Assembly (NCBI GenBank): GCA_918807975.1
Contig: OU964923.1
Span: forward strand, 2,356,001-2,420,000
Direction: 5' to 3'
DNA from: Aplidium turbinatum
Taxonomy: Eukaryota; Chordata; Ascidiacea; Aplousobranchia; Polyclinidae
DNA: 64,000 bases
Under the pieces are notes generated by a model. That model ran no database searches. It worked only from the letters and a program-made list of their open reading frames with translations, and was not told the origin of the DNA. This document shows positions 62,206 to 64,000 of the stretch, in pieces; the first letter of the stretch is position 1, and each line of letters starts with the position of its first letter. The position numbers were made by a program, and so were the translations under genes.

Positions 62206-63926
62206 AGAGTTTGTCTTGTTGAACCATAGGCATACGAAGCCGAGCGACGTTATCAAGTTTAACATATTAAAGATTACATAAAACGTACTTGTACATAAAA
62301 CGTCACAATCCACTTTTGAACAGACAATTGTATGCTTGCGGCTCGTCTTTCTTGCTCTCTGTATTTTAAAATTAGTTTTTTCGCACCTTGCCTTCTACCA
62401 TATCCAGAGGTGGGCAGTAACTAGTTACAAAAGTAACTAGTTACTGTAACTAGTTACTTTTTGAGTAACTGTAACGGTAACTTCGTTACTATTTTCCAAA
62501 AGTAACGAAACGCGGTAACTAGTTCCTATTTTAGCACTTTTTCAACAGTTACAGTTACAAGTTACTTTTGTATTGAAATTTATGTTTCTAATTGCCGTCC
62601 ATTACTCTGCACATGTTTGTGTCATGCTTTATGCGTGTTTGCTGCGCGTTGCTCAATAATGCATTCTTCTCGCAGCTGTATCGGAGCAGCACTGTTCATG
62701 CGCGGCGCTCTTGTTTTGTGATCTTATGGAGCAGGATTGCCATATTGGCAAATTCATCGCCAAAATCCAGAAATCTGGCGATTTTTTAAGACGTTTGGCT
62801 TCATATTTATGGTTTGGCGATTTGGCTTTTTTTTAGCGCTTTTTGAGAACTGATTTGGTTAAATTAATTGCTTTTGGTGATTGATCAGTATGTGACTTTC
62901 TATGCAATGTTTAGCAAAAGTGTTTGGCGACACTTGATAGCTCAGTTCATGCTTGTCGTATAGCTGCCAGAGGTGTACAGGAGTCGTATTTTTGGAGTAT
63001 TTAGGACCCGGAGTCTCGGTGTTACGTTCACTGTTCGCAACCTTATTACATCATTGTTTTCTCGATTCAAAATTGGAAGTCGATGTCTAAGTAACTTCGA
63101 GTCATAGCAGAGAAAACAAATTATTTCCTTTGTTTCGAGCATTTAAAGAGAATATAGTTTCGGGAGAGAGTTTTCGTTTTTGTACCAATATATTTAAATT
63201 TTTTGAAAGCAACTATAACTAACTGACTATAAGCATCAAGAAACACGCAACGATTATAAGCAATAGTGTGGAAAACAGACAGACGGAAAACAAACTACAT
63301 TAGGAAAAGGCAACTGCGTAACTAGAAAAGAATTTGCACCACAGGGTGCGTGATACATCTAATAAATGTTGAGGAGAATGGATGCGCCTCCCGCAAATAA
63401 TTGTTTGTTTAAATTTGGATTACAGCGTTTATGTTGAGATTTATGAGTAACTGAAAGTAACTAGTAACTGTAACTAGTAACTGTAACTAGTTACATTTTT
63501 GAAATCGGTAACTGTAACGGTAACTCAGTTACTATTTTGGCCAAGTAACTGTAACTGTAACTCAGTTACTTTTGAAAGTAACTTTGCCCACCTCTGACCA
63601 TATCATGTGATCTGTTTAACACCTTTTGATGCAGTTACCTTTGATTCTCGTGGAGCCTATCGTTGAGTTTGAGCTAGTCAGAAGTGGGCTACTGTGCAGT
63701 TTTTGTATTTTCCTGTTTATAGATTTAGTTAACCATTGTATTTTTTCAGATGTAGTTAAGTTGTATGTATATTATTCCTGAAGAGGACATCTTGTGATGT
63801 CGAAAACGTTCGATATTTAATTGTTGCGTAGTTTTGTGTTTTGTTTTTTTTGTAAATATAATAATCTTTAATATGTTAAACTTGATAACGTTGCTCGGCT
63901 TCGTATGCCTATGGTTCAACAAGAAA
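62206..63926. repeat. 70-bp inverted repeats around a hAT element, with hammerhead-like core
   Basis: 62206-62275 (starting CTTGTTGAACCATAGGCATA) and 63859-63926 are inverted copies. Near the right copy, 63773-63800 reads CTGAAGAGGACATCTTGTGA followed by TGTCGAAA. Such inverted or tandem ends with hammerhead-like motifs are known from Penelope-like elements. No coding part remains. Confidence 0.5.
62405..63596. mobile_element. hAT element, 1.19 kb, perfect 8-bp TSD
   Basis: Ends CAGAGGTGGGCAGTAAC and the complement TTGCCCACCTCTG. Subterminal runs of GTAACTAGTTAC words. Perfect ACCATATC duplications (62397-62404 and 63597-63604). No transposase in the interior, so non-autonomous. Confidence 0.95.
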
Positions 63927-64000
63927 AATGTGAATTCAAGATAAGAAACTTTATTTTAAATTCTATAGAAAAAGATTTATTCAGATGTTGTGGCTCAATA

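Overview
This is a stretch of an AT-rich animal nuclear genome. It holds intron-rich host genes, BEL/Pao, RTE and hAT elements, tRNA-derived SINEs, and a short dispersed motif family (TAGGCTA/TAGCCTA/TAGGCCTA) throughout. An invertebrate such as a tunicate or another marine deuterostome would fit, but nothing here fixes the taxon. No tRNA, rRNA or CRISPR locus of ordinary type was seen.

The only host genes I can name are two convergent (tail-to-tail) paralogues of sialate O-acetylesterase (SIAE). Copy 1 is on the plus strand (20133-45897). Its exons can be followed from the signal peptide to the stop codon, and they sum to an exact 531-codon reading frame, close to the usual SIAE length. Copy 2 is on the minus strand (56058-62072). 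Its last four exons are visible and the rest lies to the right of the window. Exon lengths, phases and sequences match between copies, so this is an inverted gene duplication.

The most striking structure is a 13.1 kb foldback element (20885-33983) inserted inside a coding exon of SIAE copy 1, immediately before the exon segment that carries the catalytic serine. It is flanked by a 10-bp duplication of SIAE coding sequence. Its two arms are inverted arrays built from a 10-bp unit that grades into 150-190 bp higher-order repeats, the architecture known from Drosophila FB elements. Splice sites at its edges would remove it in frame, so it may be a giant transposon-made intron.

Most of the rest is layered mobile DNA. 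Positions 516-1750 are a ~207-bp satellite. A ~1.35 kb near-perfect palindromic element (6203-17118) was split by a very young, whole-looking BEL/Pao element (7078-15280, 5-bp TSD) and by a 1.35 kb hAT element (15303-16654, 8-bp TSD). At least eight further hAT-type insertions have 8-bp duplications, several of them nested. A separate group with 9-bp duplications looks MULE-like: three copies of a 162-171 bp element (37441, 38180, 43798) and three foldback elements with tRNA-like Pol III boxes at their centres (54448, 56459, 56858). LINE pieces (RTE/BovB-like, CR1/L2-like, I/Jockey-like), a Kolobok-like TTAA element (39559-42679), an unclassified 2.4 kb terminal-inverted-repeat element (46631-48993) and about eight tRNA-derived SINE copies fill the introns and the gap between the two SIAE genes.
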